In this document: one piece after another, positions 1 through 24,495 of the stretch
How the letters are laid out: each line of letters begins with the position of its first letter
How positions within the stretch are numbered: the first letter of the stretch is position 1
DNA from: Aldrovandia affinis
Taxonomy: Eukaryota; Chordata; Actinopteri; Notacanthiformes; Halosauridae
Length of the DNA: 64,000 bases
Direction: 5' to 3'
Assembly: GCA_029706075.1 (NCBI GenBank)
Contig: JAINUG010000173.1
Span: 372,001-436,000, forward strand
The notes under the pieces: generated by a model
What the model saw: only the letters and a program-made list of their open reading frames with translations
Database searches by the model: none
What the model was told of the DNA's origin: nothing
Program-made: the position numbers and the translations under genes

Positions 1-89
1 CACTTATTTAGGCATATTGTAATATGTTTTACTGACAGGACTTTTCCTCATGGAACATTTCTGTTAAGTGTCCTTTTGCTCTGTGCCAC

Positions 90-440
90 CAGATACTAGC
101 AGCCATTCTGGTACCCTACTCCTGCCAGATGGTTGAAACTATATAGGTTGGGCTCGGTTAGGACTTGGATGTGAGACCTTCTGGGAAAACTATGTTGCTG
201 CTGGAAGTGGTGTTGGTGGGCCAATCTTCCCTCTGAATCAAACAGAAAACCAACTCCCCAGTGCTGTGATAAGGACACTGTGCTGTAGGAGATGCTGTCT
301 TTCAGATGAGACCTTAAAGGTCCTGGTCTCAAATAGTATGCGCTCCCCAGTGTCCTGGCCAAATTCTCGGCCTGGCTCTCACAATTTGGCCATCCATTTT
401 AACTGTCTTAATAAATCCCTCCCTGACTTCACGAATCACT
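90..440 (+). repeat. 5S rRNA-derived SINE (SINE3/Deu-type)
   Basis: Positions about 145-200 resemble the 3' half of 5S rRNA, including the internal promoter box C (GGTTAGGACTTGGATG then GAGACC). A SINE body follows, with a typical 'TTTCAGATGAGACCTTAAAG' stretch near 300-320 and a 'GTGTCCTGGCCAAATTC' stretch near 350. This combination is that of fish 5S-headed SINEs. The 5' part is diverged, so the left edge is approximate. It lies upstream of the first visible rtel1 exon, presumably in an intron. Confidence 0.65.
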
Positions 441-654
441 GGCAACATGGCCAAGTGGCTTATTGTACACGTACAAGTTTATAACTCCCCAGGCTCCCCA
501 GATCCCCCCAGGCCCCAAACGTATGTTAGCTGAAGCCCCCAGCTCAAGCTCTGAATAAACTATCTAGTCATGTTGCCGTGGTGGCAACAGCATCACACAG
601 AGCCCTCTGGTGGTCACCATCAACAGTGCGTAGGACAGTGCTGTCCCAGAGTAC

Positions 655-955
655 ATTTACATTTTAGGCATTTAGCAGACGCTCTTATCCAGAGCGACTT
701 ACAAAAAGTGCAATAATACATGGTAAGATGAATCATAGTCTGTGCCACAGATCAGTGTCGTGATACAGTAATAGACCTAATCATTGGGCAGCTGCAAACC
801 GTACCTGTAACACAAGGAGGGAAAAGTTCGGTGGTGTTTTGGGGGGGGGACAGACATCAACATAGATGCATATTACAAAATGCAGTATTGAACATGAAAG
901 CAGTGGTGATGACAATTAGTGGTAATGGAGTCTGAAGAGGTGGGTTTTCAGACTA
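655..955. repeat. Interspersed repeat, 'TTAGCAGACGCTCTTATCC' family
   Basis: It begins with the fish-wide motif TTAGCAGACGCTCTTATCC and ends in a 'GAGTCTGAAGAGGTGGGTTT' stretch. Related copies lie at about 5180-5660, 17295-18060 and 35495-35600. The first motif is the reverse complement of the 3' tail of the SINEs at 39838 and 47455, so the family probably shares a LINE-derived tail. The class is not certain. Confidence 0.6.
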
Positions 956-983
956 GCCAACCATTCTGTGTGGCCTGGTTCAG

Positions 984-13240
<12,257 letters not shown>

Positions 13241-13935
13241 GCTATGACATTGTAATGTACTTTTGTGGAGTTCCCTACTCTGAAGGTGGATCCTCTGTTC
13301 TCAATTCTGCCCCGAATTTCCTGGATCTCTTTGACTTGACCCTCCCTTGGAGAAAATCTTTAAAACCAAAATATGGAAAGAAAATATTATTTAAATCCCA
13401 ATTTATGTCACCATTTGCCCATGCCCAGGCAAGCAAACCTGTTAGGTTGTGTAGGCTGTACAGGATCAGTTAAGAAACCAAAATGCTTATTTGCAAGACT
13501 CGAAGAATGACCTTTCGGATGAAGCAAGATGCGTGCAGTGAACATCCCATGAGTTAGTAATTACCTAAGCTGGGCAGGTGACTCACAATGGAACTAATGG
13601 AGGATGCTGCACTATTACGCTTTTACTGGAATCTCAATTAATGGATGAGAAACTTACTGAGTCCTTAAAGAAATAAATGCCATTTCACGGAATGTGATAA
13701 ATGATGTAGGCAATGGACAGGACGGCTTTTAGGGTCTTTTATGACATTTCTGTAAAATACATATTCAGAAAATAATTTATGATTATGTTGATGATGTGAA
13801 AGGTCCCTGAAATTATAAAAATGTTTGTATTTGCTTTTTTATAACTTGTGAAAATGTTCAAATGAAACGTAGCCCAAGTATATTTTATAAACAAAATGTT
13901 TAAAGTGGTTAATAAACATGTTTGTGCTTAATATT
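13241..13935 (+). terminator. rtel1: rtel1 3' UTR with candidate poly(A) signals
   Basis: AATAAA hexamers occur at 13672-13677 and 13911-13916 downstream of the stop, with GT-rich sequence after the second (TGTTTGTGCTT). Either could be used. Transcript ends cannot be told from sequence. Confidence 0.6.
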
Positions 13936-15250
13936 AAAATTGATTTCTAAAAAGGTCAATTAGTCCTGTTTCAAAAACATGGATACAATGAACCAAATCA
14001 GTGAAATGTCACAAACTGTTCAAATGTATTTCCTGTTCATATTCCTGTTCATATTGGTTGAATGGCTGTTTGATGGTGATGGTAATTGACATATTTTGTG
14101 AGGACATAAGAATGTATGAATGTGTGATGATCTGGCCACTCGGTCCATCTACATCAGGTGTCTCCAACCTATTTTTACATTGGAGCTACTTTTGAAAAAG
14201 GAAAGTGGCCAAGAGCTACCCATATGTCAATTGGATCATTATTTATTATTCCCCACTATAACGCTGATGCCACAGGTAAGGCAAGCACACTTGGCTTTTA
14301 CGCTTGTGAACAAAAAATCATGTTGCCACTCCTTGGGAAAAATCTCTCCACAAAATTATTATTCCTTCCTTGTTATTTGCACTCATGACTCAAATGCTAG
14401 CTTGCTAGCTTGGCCACTACAACCAGTTGTGAACCTACGCAGGCAGAATGTTCAACAGACTGCAGCGCTTTTGCATCAACGCAGGTGTAAAAAGCTGGAC
14501 ATATTTGATTGACGGCTGTTGTGGCAAATATTCAGTTGTATTGATTAAATGGGCGGGATATAACGTTTATACGTATGTTTCTGATTGGATTGTAGTCGGG
14601 GAGCGTTTGCACTTGACTGAAAACATGTTCGACCATTATTACTATAATAGATTTTCATATGCATTTTTCCAAAACCTTTTCACAAGCTACTCAGAAACAG
14701 TTTGCAAACTATTGGGTCATCCATGATAACAGTCCATACTGAAATATAATACATTTAGGCCTACACCTAGACGGCAGCAGAAGGAAGTGTACCACCTATT
14801 TCTGGCACAGTCCGATTCAATCCTGCCAATGTATTTAATTCACATAGCAATGTCCAAATAATATTTGTGAAGCAAGAAATGTTTGAATCCTCAGGTCTCA
14901 CTTCCTTTGAATGACAGTTGTTTTGTTTTTTTCTATCCTCTGATTGCTACTACTCTCTTAAGCAGCCATTATCTGTTCTTTTGCAACAGGTAAAATTGGC
15001 TTGCCTTTATTTTAAGACACTCCTAAAGAAAAAGGTTGGTTGTTTATCTTCCAGTTACTTGGCAATAAACAGTGAAGCCGTGCTTTTAACAAAATGATCA
15101 TAAACTCCTTCAGTTGTTAAAATGTTTGCGACTGCGTTGTAGTCATTGTACTGTAAAGGCTGTGCTGGAAAGGGAAGCGTTGTGTGAGTTCTTTCCAGGA
15201 TGTTAAGAGTGCTGTGCTAATAGGGTTCACCATGTCACGTGATATTTCAG
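13936..15250. other. Intergenic, decayed repeats
   Basis: At about 14155-14230, 'CAGGTGTCTCCAACCTATTT' and 'AAGTGGCCAAGAGCTACCCA' resemble a common fish hAT-derived repeat. Several ORFs of 60-130 codons here show no family motif and are treated as chance frames. Confidence 0.4.
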
Positions 15251-15254
15251 GAAG

Positions 15255-15510
15255 TAGACGGGGTAGACAAAATAATAGATACACCAAATGAAAAAGGATA
15301 TTTTTAAGTAACTAAATCGCAATTCAAAAGGAGTCTACACGTATTAGTTGAAATAGTTGGTGCCTGAATTGCATGTCCGTCAGTCACAGAAACTGCTAAA
15401 TTATTTAGTGTGTCAAGGCAAAGTGTCAAAAATCATGGCAGCAAACGCTGCATCAGGAAAGAGGAACAGTGGTTGCGAGTCGAAGCTCACTGACCAGCAG
15501 GTGACATTAT
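15255..15510 (+). mobile_element. Tc1-like remnant (left-end fragment)
   Basis: 'AGACAAAATAATAGATACAC' followed by CAAATGAAAAAGGATA matches the start of another copy at 33140 (GACAAAATAATGGAAACACC). Both go on with a 'TCGGTGCCTRAATTRCA'-like block and a short '...CATCAGGAAAGAGGAACAGT' coding remnant. It resembles a truncated Tc1/mariner-type end. Confidence 0.5.
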
Positions 15511-15627
15511 TTTAGACATATAAGGATGTGCGCATGTGATGCCATTTCAGCCATCTAGAACATGTAGAGAAAAAAAACGGACAGACACCATATTACTTTT
15601 CTGTGGGAAGTGGTTTGCTTGCAATCT

Positions 15628-15760
15628 AATGAAGTCAAGTTTATTTGTCATATGTATACAATACAGGGGAATGCATTGCAACAATGAAATGCTTACTTGT
15701 GTTAAAAACTCCTCTGTAAAATACTAATCAAAATACAAATACAACACATAACATATACAA
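15628..15760 (-). mobile_element. LINE 3'-end stub
   Basis: 'GTCAAGTTTATTTGTCATAT' then CAATGAAATGCTTACTTGTG is the reverse-strand 3' end of a common fish LINE (Rex1/L2-like), extremely 5'-truncated. Confidence 0.5.
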
Positions 15761-16395
15761 ACATTGCAGATGGAAAATACTGATACTAATACTATCCGAA
15801 AGATTAATTCTGTCACTTTTAGAGATGTATAGTGTTTTGCGGCCCAGATAGCTAGTGTGACTACAAGGTAGGCTGTAAAACCCTGGACTACCTGGACATT
15901 CCTACTCTTTAACCAATAACCTTAATGTAGCCAGCTAGAAAGCCATGTCTGTCCCGTTCATTCATACAGCTAGGTACCTAGTTACATAGCATTTCATTAA
16001 AGGTATACTAAGAGATATGACATAATTGCTCAGTGGCAGGGTGACTTCATAAACAAATGCGCTGGAATGCATATAAAGTAAAGCATAAAGCATAAAAACT
16101 AGTCCATCACGGCCGTCGGCTCAGCGGAGTCTGTCTCGAAGGAGGCAGTTCTGCCCACGTCACTGCCGTCACTGCAAAAAAAAAAAAAAAAGTATATCCG
16201 GTGAGATTGTGCTTGTGTGAGAGAGGACTATGCCATGACTCAATTCTCTGCCTTTCTGAAATGTCTACACCTGTAGATTTGATGTTGAATATTTTGTCTT
16301 TGTCTCAGTGTTGTAGCATAATAAACCAGCTCTTAATTTTAATCTGATTGATTGAATTGTATGTTTTAATTAAATTTTTCAGATTTTACCCCGTT
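15761..16395. other. Intergenic, nothing recognised
   Basis: Unique-looking AT-rich sequence. A 15-A run at 16175-16190 may be a retroposon tail. A short GC-rich piece at 16110-16160 (GGCTCAGCGGAGTCTGTCTC) resembles part of the SINE at 16400. Confidence 0.35.
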
Positions 16396-16399
16396 TTTT

Positions 16400-16668
16400 T
16401 TTTTGTTTTTTTAAACGACCGACAGTGACGAAGACTCCTTCTAGACAGCACTTGCCGAGCTGTCGACTGTAACTCCAGCACCCCAGAACCACTCGCGCAG
16501 TGAACTGTGTCGGCTTCCCTCCCCCCTCCCTGGGGCGGACAGCCAATTGCTGCCCCGGTGGCACTCCCGGCCAGAGCCGACTCTGGCGCGACGGGGAATC
16601 AAACCCCGGTCGCCGTGGCCAGCATCGGACATTGAAACCACTAGACCACGTTCGAGGCCTGAATTGTA
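16400..16668 (-). repeat. tRNA-derived SINE, minus strand
   Basis: On the minus strand it reads GGCCTCGAACGTGGTCTAGT (A-box region), then GGGGTTTGATTCCCCG (B box), GCCGGGAGTGCCACCGGGGC and GCAGCAATTGGCTGTCCGCC. This is the same body as the SINEs at 10125, 40545 and 51003. Confidence 0.75.
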
Positions 16669-17290
16669 TGTTTTGATGGAAGGTTGATCCACCAGTTCTG
16701 CTTATCACAGAATTTGGATATTTAATTGCTAATTGGCATCCTATGTAATAATTACTAAAATAAATATAAAATATATTTTACATGTAGGATAAGTGAGGGG
16801 TTTTAGCACATAATATCATTTGTGTTCCGTATTCAGAGTGCTGAACATTACAAAAGGGCATTTGACTGTTACGACTACTGGATTCAGAAATATATATTTT
16901 TACTAAATTCTCACTTACCCAACAGGACTCTGGTGGAGTTATCGTTTGGTATAGAGAAGATTTCACATCTTAGCTAACAAAAATGACAAAATTACCAACA
17001 CACATTTGGCTCAATTTTAAAAAGGCAAGTGACAATGACCAATACATTTGTGTGGCATACACTCCACCTTTGGAATCTCCACACAGAAATCAACCGTTTC
17101 CAGGCTCGGGGAAATGTGCTGCTGTGTGGTGATTTTATGCCAGGGCAGGTGCTGAGCTTGATTGTGTTGAAATCAAGGGAAACAATAATATTCAAATATC
17201 CTTCTCTGCACCTCATCTCCATCACCTCAAAAAAAAAAAAACCCTGACAGTGTTAAACAAGAATGGGACGTTGTTAGTGCTCCTCTGTCG
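16669..17290. other. Intergenic, nothing recognised
   Basis: No family motif seen. ORFs of 62-77 codons on both strands at 16778-17247 are chance-like. Confidence 0.4.
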
Positions 17291-17294
17291 ACCC

Positions 17295-18062
17295 TTACAT
17301 TTTACATTTTAAGCATTTAGCAGACGCTCTTATCCAGAGCGACTTACAAGATGTGCATTAATACATGGTAGGAACAATCATAGTTAGCGCACAAGATCAG
17401 TGCAGGAATACAGCAATAGACATCATTGCAGGCATCTGCGTACCATACCTGTAACACCGGGAAGGAAAAGGTTAGTGAATTATATATATTTATTTTTTTT
17501 GGGGGGGGAGTATAGTGTTGAACAAGTAAACAGTGGTGAAGACAATTTAGCTAGATGGTCAGAGTTCAGTGGTAGTGGAGTCTGAAGAGGTGGGTTTTGA
17601 GTCTCTTGCGGAAGATTGAAGCAAGTGATTCCGTGTCCTGAAGTTTTGGCCAGCACCAGTCTCTGAATCTGATGGAAGGTCGTTCCACCAGCGAGGATCA
17701 GGACAGAGACATCAGGCTAGACCTGTAACACCGGGGAAGGAAAAGGTTAGTGAATTATATATATTTATTTTTTGGGGGAGTATAGTGTTGAACCAGAAGA
17801 CAATTTAGCTAGATGGTCACAGTTCAGTGGTAGTGGAGGAAGAGGTGGGTTTTGAGTCTCTTGCGGAAGATCAGTGATTCCGCGGTCCTGACCGATTGCG
17901 GAAGGCAGAGGATCAGGACAGAGAAGGGTCTGGGAGCCGCTGCCAGGGCCCGGAGGGAAGGGAGTCAGTTTACCAGAGGAGGACTGGAGGGGTCTGGGAG
18001 GGGTGAGGGAGTGATGAGTGACTGGAGGTAAGGGGGAGCAGTACCTTTGAAGACCCTTAGGC
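17295..18062. repeat. 'TTAGCAGACGCTCTTATCC' repeat with internal tandem duplication
   Basis: It starts with AAGCATTTAGCAGACGCTCT. The block 'CACCGGGAAGGAAAAGGTTA' to 'TCTCTTGCGGAAGAT' (about 17455-17615) is repeated at about 17728-17870, and both copies carry the same 'TGAATTATATATATTTATTT' run. The duplicated part gives this copy its greater length. Confidence 0.7.
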
Positions 18063-18112
18063 CTGCACATGCTTAATGGTAGGATTCCAGGGGACTTTCC
18101 CATTCACTTATA

Positions 18113-18500
18113 GCGTGTTTCCACCGGACAGTACGGTACGGCACGGTTACCAATCCGTGCTCCCACGTTTTGTCGCTTTTTTTCCGCCAAGCGACCCGTA
18201 ACGAACCTAAGTACCTGTGCTGAATTTAGCTACTGCTCTGTTTAGGTACTACCGAGCCGAACAGGGACATAACGGTGGAGCTAGCAATACTGCAGACCAT
18301 TGATTTGTCAAACGCAATTGTCACAAAATTGTCACGCTAAATCTCAGACCGGCTCAGACACAACCGCTATGTTTTTTTAGCTTCACTTCGATTATTGGTA
18401 GGCTATTATTCTAATAGTATTATATAGTTTGGCATTATTGTCAGGTTTGCATGATTCTATGAGTTAGGTTTGTGTTACGAAAACTGAAATAAACATGTTT
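18113..18500 (+). repeat. Left arm of an 8.9 kb inverted-repeat pair
   Basis: About 390 bp from GCGTGTTTCCACCGGACAGT to AACTGAAATAAACATG. The reverse complement of 26618-26979 follows it almost base for base, for example CCGTGCTCCCACGTTTTGTC and GAATTTAGCTACTGCTCTGT in both. These look like long terminal inverted repeats of one DNA element, or two inverted copies of one repeat. Confidence 0.8.
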
Positions 18501-21386
18501 TCTTTGAAAGGACAAATATAGTATTGTCATTTTCATTCATGCAATTAGAATATACATTTTCAGAGTACAACATTTCCATTCCTCACATAAATAGATTTTT
18601 AGAAAGATATAGGAATCGCTTCGATCCTTTCCAATGCTCAAGCTAAACCCAGGCATTTGAAGCAAAAGGATCTGAACAGTCATTGGACAGTGTCAAATGA
18701 CAAAGTGTTTGAACAATCTTGCACCTTCATAAATTGACACTCGCATTTAAAAAAAAAAGTGCTCATAGCTAGGGCTGCACGATATTGGCAAAATCTCATA
18801 TTGTGATAATCTTGTCACATAATGTGATTGCATTATAGCATGCGATGTAACAAAACACATGGGTGGAAAATTGATCATTGATATAGCCTATGTGTTCCAG
18901 AATCATAGAATAGGCATTATATTAAGTGAATTAAGGGAACCCAAACAAAACAATTTTCCCAATATTAGTTTAGCCTACTGAAATGTTGAAAAAAATGATT
19001 CAACCGTTTCTGTTGAACTTCTTAATCACATTACGGAATGAACACAGCTGTCCTACTGTATCTTTCACCGTTGTGCCTTTGAGAGTTTAGGTTCACTTAC
19101 TGCTCAGATCTTGGGACTAGTGTCGTTGACTATACCATCACTGACATGGACCCCTCCAACATTACTGTATTCACTGTCAGACCACAGACCCCATTTTCAG
19201 ACCACTGCCAGATAAATGTGTTCTTAAAAATATTTGAACACCAAAGAACACATAACCAGAGCCCTGTCATTTATTCAAATTATATCAGATCTACAATTGT
19301 ACTCTTAACTGTGTGGCAAAATGTAACAATGAAATTGGTTCTGCAGAAATGACATATTACGATTATTAACAGATTCATATCCACACAATTCCACCCGAAT
19401 CGAATGGAGGTAAACCTGGACGTTAAACAAGGCTAGTTAGCATGCCCTCAGAGTGTCTCGTGTTTCCCATTGAAAATGTGAACTGTCGTGGGTCTTCCTA
19501 ACTGTATAGCCTCTGATTAAATGTATTTAGGCTTGTACACTTGTTCAGTTATGGGATGAGATGTTGTGACCATGCCATAACATGCCCTGATTCCCTCAGT
19601 TTTGGCCCAGTAATCAAATAAAATTACAAATGAAAACGAATTCTTGCTTTTATTTTGAAATTTTCATCCATTTTGGTAACCGGAAGTTGATTTCTTATTG
19701 TCGCTTATTGTCGTGTCACTAGGTTCACACTCACCGATCTACATACTGCTCGTTTGACAATGGTGAGTCGAACACTGGCGAATTAATGTAGCTAAATAAG
19801 TTAACTTAGCTTGCTAAATTGTATAGCAATACAAATGAAATATAGCTAGCGAAAAGCCAACCAGCCACAAAAATACTTTGGGATTATATGAGACCTATTT
19901 TGAGGATTTATTATGTAAGAAGTTTGCAATTCAGTTGCTTATGCCTAGCTAGCTAGCAGATTGCCAGTCATAAAGAGGAACGGATGGTTTGTTTTGCTAG
20001 TTATTATTGATAGTAACTACAACGTTATATAGCTAGCGTCTGTATTAAGTTTAAACTAGCTTAATTAAGATAGCTAGAAAAATGTCAGTCGAGGAAGAAG
20101 ATTTTGATGTAGCCAGTTTTCATCCCAATGAATAAGATAACGTACCTAGGTCGTGAACTAGCTAGCAAGCTGTGTTGGTGGCAAATTAGAAAGACAAGCT
20201 GACGTTAGGTAACAAACTAAGTTAACGTTAGCTATTGAACTAACGGCGTGCTGATCCGGTGAGTTGTTGGGGTAGCCGACTAGTTGTACGATAACTTAAC
20301 ATTAGCTAGGTACCTTTCCAGCACACAGGTCGGTTGAAAATATGCCAGTTTTCAAAAATTATTATTGCGATGTCGGGGTCTTGTCAGATATAGTATGAAT
20401 TTGTACTTGAATATGAATATTGTTGCCTATGGGTTATTCAGATGACATGTGGTATCTTTATGAAGTTCAGATTCGAACTAGATTAAAACGTAATGCAATT
20501 GCAGGGTATTATTGTCATCTATTGACCACCCCAGGTAACCGAATTCGCACATGGTCAGTTAAAGAAAAACACGCTGGTTAACTTGTCTTCCTTGTACGTC
20601 TTGTTCGCGGCTAATTTTACAACAGTGGCTCTCAAATTCGACCCTGGGGACCCCGGTATATGATACTTTTCCTTACAACTATAACTAGAATTCTTGAAGT
20701 ACTATGCAAGACTCATGAACACATTGTACCTGCAAGACCATATGCCTGTTATTGTTATTATGTACTGCAATTGATCACAAAAAAGGAATACCTAAGTACC
20801 TAAGTGTTCTAAAGCAGAGAGCGATTCGTTGGACGGATACGACCAGATTGCATTTGAAGAAATGTCAAGCATATTTGACACTGACCGTTATTGTTGTATT
20901 CAGTTGAACGTTTTCAAATTTACGGAAAATGTATAAATTTCGGCATTGCTCCAGAACAATACTGATAAATCGATTTTATCAGCAATGAAGAAAAGGCGGA
21001 GTTCAGAAAACAACAGTATCGCAGTTATGATCCTGAGCATATATTGAATAATAAAAACATTGTGAAATGTATAATATGTACAATTCAAAAAGTTATGTTC
21101 CTACATTGATCAGAAGCAGCTCTGTTTTGCACTCACACAGCTGTCAGATGACTCGTTTTTGGAATATGGTATGGTGTGCTGATATTGGGTTATTGGTTGA
21201 AGTTATTCAGGCGGTATGGCATGCCACGGTAACCATCCTTACCCATAACTTACCTTGACGGGTCAAGTCCCTGTGTCGCTTTTCCATCACACAACAGAAC
21301 TGCGAAGATAGGCGGAGTAATCTGAGGTGACAAAAAAGAATGCGACCGCAATATATATATATACAATGGGGGAAATATATATATAT
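18501..21386. other. Interior of the inverted-repeat pair, mostly unassigned
   Basis: At 18776 a hAT-like end (TAGGGCTGCACGATATTGG) has no visible partner. At 19690-19780 a gene-5'-end-like stretch has ATG directly followed by a GTGAGT donor. At 20082 a 17-codon acidic frame begins MSVEEEDFDVASF. No known protein family was found. Confidence 0.4.
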
Positions 21387-22997
21387 ACAATGGGGAAATA
21401 ATTTCCATTGAACACATTCAACATTTTGTCCAGTAAATGTATTTCCAATGAGCCTATTCTAAACATTGAAGTTTTACACCAGACTTTGTTATTAACTCAA
21501 AACATCCAGACAAAAAATCTAAACATTAAAGTCCATATGTAAATAACCAGACTTGTTAATAAACATCCAGACAAAAATGAAACATTAAAGGTAAAAAAGT
21601 ATTGAACACAGGAAAAAGAAAAAGCAGTACACCACAGCAAGGAAAGGCAAGGAACCAGCTGAAAACCATAACTAATTAGGAGGCAACTCTACCTCCAATC
21701 TGTGCTAATTAATGTCAGCTGGGTTAGAATATATTGATGGGCTATAAAAGGTTTTTTTTTTGTTACCAAGGTGCCACACAAGAAACATCTAATGATAGGT
21801 AAAAGCAAAGAGCTCTCTCAAGACCTTCGCAACCAGATTGTTGCAAAACATGAAAATGGAATTGGCTACAGACATTTCACAACTTCTGAATCTTCCAGTA
21901 AGCACCATTTGGGGCATTATCCATAAGTGGAAGCAACATCACTCCACCATCAACCGGCCACGCACAGGAGCTCCTCGGAAGATTTCTGATCAGGGAGTCA
22001 GAAGGATACTTAGAAGAGTAGCCAAAGAGCCAAGGACCACTAGGAAAGAGCTCCAGAAAGACTTGGAGGCAGGAGGTACAACTGTGACAGAAAGAACAGT
22101 AGGCAATGCACTCCACTGCCATGGCCTCTGTGCACACTCAGCCCGCAAGACTCCACTACTGAAAAAAATACATGTTGAAGCTCATTTAAAGTTTGCCAAA
22201 CAACATTTGGACAAGCCAGTGAACTACTGGGAGCATGTACTCTGGTCAGATGAGACCAAAATGGAACTTTTTGGCTGTCACACAACACACCATGTTTGGA
22301 AGAGAAATGGCACTGCACATCACCCGAATAACACTATACCGACAGTGAAGTTTGGAGGTGGAAGTATCATGATGTGGGGCTGTTTCTCCTCTCGTGGTAC
22401 TGGCAGACTTCATATCATTGAAGGAACAATGAATGGAGCCATGTACAGAGAGATTCTTGAGATGAACCTGCTGCCATCCACCAGGATGCTGAGGATGAGA
22501 CGTGGGTGGACCTTCCAGCAGGACAACGATCCAAAGCATACAGCAAAGGAAACTCGCAATTGGTTTCAGAGTCACCTGACTTAAACCCAATTGAACATTT
22601 GTGGAAGCATCTGAAGATCCAGATTCACAAGAGGGCCCCCCGCAATCTTCAAGATTTAAAGACAATCTGTGTAGAAGAATGGGCCAAAATCACACCTGAA
22701 TACTGCGGGCGATTAGTTACTTCATACAGAAAGCACCTTGAAGCTGTCATTACAAACAAAGGCTTCTCCACTAAGTATTGAATACATTTCAGTTAGTGTG
22801 TTCAATACTTTTTTCCTATGTCATTCCACTCTATTACACATAACTTTATTTACATATGGACTTTAATGTTTAGATTTTTTGTCTGGATTTCTTGAGTTAA
22901 TACCAAAGTCTGGTGCAAATTTCACTTGAATGGCCTCATTGGAAATACATTTACTGGGAAAAATGTTGATGTGTTCAATACTTATTTCCCCCATTGT
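21387..22997 (+). mobile_element. Tc1-like transposon with about 210-bp terminal inverted repeats
   Basis: The left end (CAATGGGGAAATAATTTCCA) and right end (reverse complement CAATGGGGGAAATAAGTATT) are inverted repeats that also share GTAAATGTATTTCCAATGAG and CCAGACAAAAAATCTAAACA. Between them lies a Tc1 transposase pseudogene. A partial second copy of the left tip (ACAATGGGGGAAATATATAT, 21363-21382) precedes it. Confidence 0.9.
21792..22781 (+). pseudogene. Tc1-like transposase, frameshifted
   Basis: The frame starting [20 protein letters not shown] (21792) is out of phase with the main part, so one frameshift lies before about 21860. The main frame holds the helix-turn-helix region ([14 protein letters not shown]) and the DDE core: first Asp in [12 protein letters not shown], second in [15 protein letters not shown] small deletion after NWFQ (about 22560) shifts the frame and removes residues just before [14 protein letters not shown], which holds the catalytic Glu. 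The D-to-E spacing is therefore shorter than the usual 34. The end ITNKGFSTKY* is intact. It should be inactive. Confidence 0.92.
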
Positions 22998-23032
22998 GTG
23001 TGTGTATATATATATATATACACACACACACG
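22998..23032. repeat. TG/TA/CA microsatellite between two Tc1 elements
   Basis: TGTGTG, then (TA)n, then (CA)n form a near-palindromic simple repeat at about 22995-23032, directly between the ends of two Tc1-like elements. Confidence 0.85.
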
Positions 23033-23606
23033 CACTATATGGCCAAAAGTCAGTGGACACCTGACCAAACCCCCCAAATGAGCTTGTTGGACATCCCGTT
23101 CTAAAACCATGGGCATTAATATGGTGTTGGATCCCCCTTTGCAGCTATGACAGTTGCCACTCTTCTGGGAAGGCTTTGCACAAGATTTTGGAGTGTGTCT
23201 GTGGGAATTTGTGCCCATTCAGTCAAAAGAGCATCTGTGAGGTCAGGCACTGATGTTGGATGAGAAGGCCTGGCTCGCAATCAGCATTCTAATTCCTCCC
23301 AAAGGTGTTCAATGGGGTTGAGGTCAGGGCTCTGTGCAGTAGGGCTGACACCAGTCAACTGGTCGATTGTTTGGTTGATGGGCTGTTGGTCGACCGAGAT
23401 TTGTTTTGGTCGAGCGAAAAAAAAAAAAAAAAAAAATAATAATTAAAAAAATTATCCACACAGCATGAGATGCCTAGATTCGCGCCACAGTTCGGCACAC
23501 TTGTCAGTAGAATGATCCATTCTGGATGCTGCGGGTATGGCAGTGACAGTCTTTCACTCTTAACATAGCTAGGCTTATATATGTTCTCTTTAAATTATAT
23601 TAGGCA

Positions 23607-24490
23607 GTTAAGAACATAAGAATACATAATGATGAGAACGAGCTGTTCGGCCCATCTAGGCTTGTCATGTCCTAATCTAAAGAGTATCTAGTACTACATC
23701 TAGCCTAGACTTGAATAGCCCAAGTGTTTCTGCCTCTACTACCCGACCTGGCAAGCTGTTCCAGGCATTGACAACTCTGTGTAAAGAAAAATGTTTTAAT
23801 ATCCTGTTAAAGGCATTTTTTAATAGCCTTTAACTAATTTCCACCTGTGGCCTCTTGTTCTGCTGACCCCACTTATCTTAAAAAATCTTTGGTATTTCAC
23901 TTTGTTTTTAAAAACCTCAATCAAATCCCCCCTAAGTCTCCGTTTGCTAAGCTTAAATAGATTTAGTGTCTTAAGTCTATCATCATAACTTTTACCTTTC
24001 ATACCAGGTATCAGTTTAGTTGCCCTTCTTTGGACTTTTTCAAGAGCTTCTATATCTTTCTTGTAGTGCGGTGCCCAGAACTGCATACAGAATTCTAAGT
24101 GAGGTCTGACAAAGGCATTATATAACATTAATATAACCTCCTTTGATTTATACTCAGTACTTTTTGCTATGTATCCCAGCATCCTGTTTGCTTTTTTCAC
24201 TGCTGTAGCACACTGCTTTGATGCAGATAGGCTTTGATCAACTACAATTCCTAAGTCTTTTTCAAATTGAACACCTACTAAATTTTCTCCTCCCATAAAA
24301 TACTCCTGTCTAATGTTTTTATTTCCCACATGCATAACTTTACATTTAGCAATATTGAATGTCATCTGCCATGTATCTGCCCATTTTTGGATTTTGTTTA
24401 AATCATCTTGGATTACTTTAGTCGATTCCAAACCCCCAAGTTTAGCATCATCTGCAAATTTGACTATTTTGCTACTAATGTCCATATCAA
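23607..24490 (-). mobile_element. CR1-type LINE 3' fragment nested in the hAT element
   Basis: The minus-strand frame 24485-23820 (221 codons) encodes the end of a reverse transcriptase: IVKFADDAKLGGLE (the A-x-D-D motif region), LGIVVDQSLSASKQC, FVRPHLEFCMQFWAPHYKKD and IEALEKVQRRATKLIPGMKG. The 3' UTR ends in ATTCTTATGTTCTTAAC, a CR1-like tail. It is 5'-truncated at about 24490. The open frame is intact within the fragment, so the insertion is fairly young. Confidence 0.92.
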
Positions 24491-24495
24491 GTTAA

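Noticed and set aside
90..200. 5S rRNA gene
   Set aside because: Only the 3' promoter region is recognisable, the 5' half is badly diverged, and a SINE body follows. It is a SINE head.
14120..14726. Overlapping ORFs of 130 and 92 codons
   Set aside because: Composition is random-looking, no splice context or homology is recognisable, and part overlaps a repeat-like stretch near 14160.
21877..22665. Minus-strand ORFs of 86-139 codons within the Tc1 element
   Set aside because: They are antisense shadows of the transposase pseudogene.
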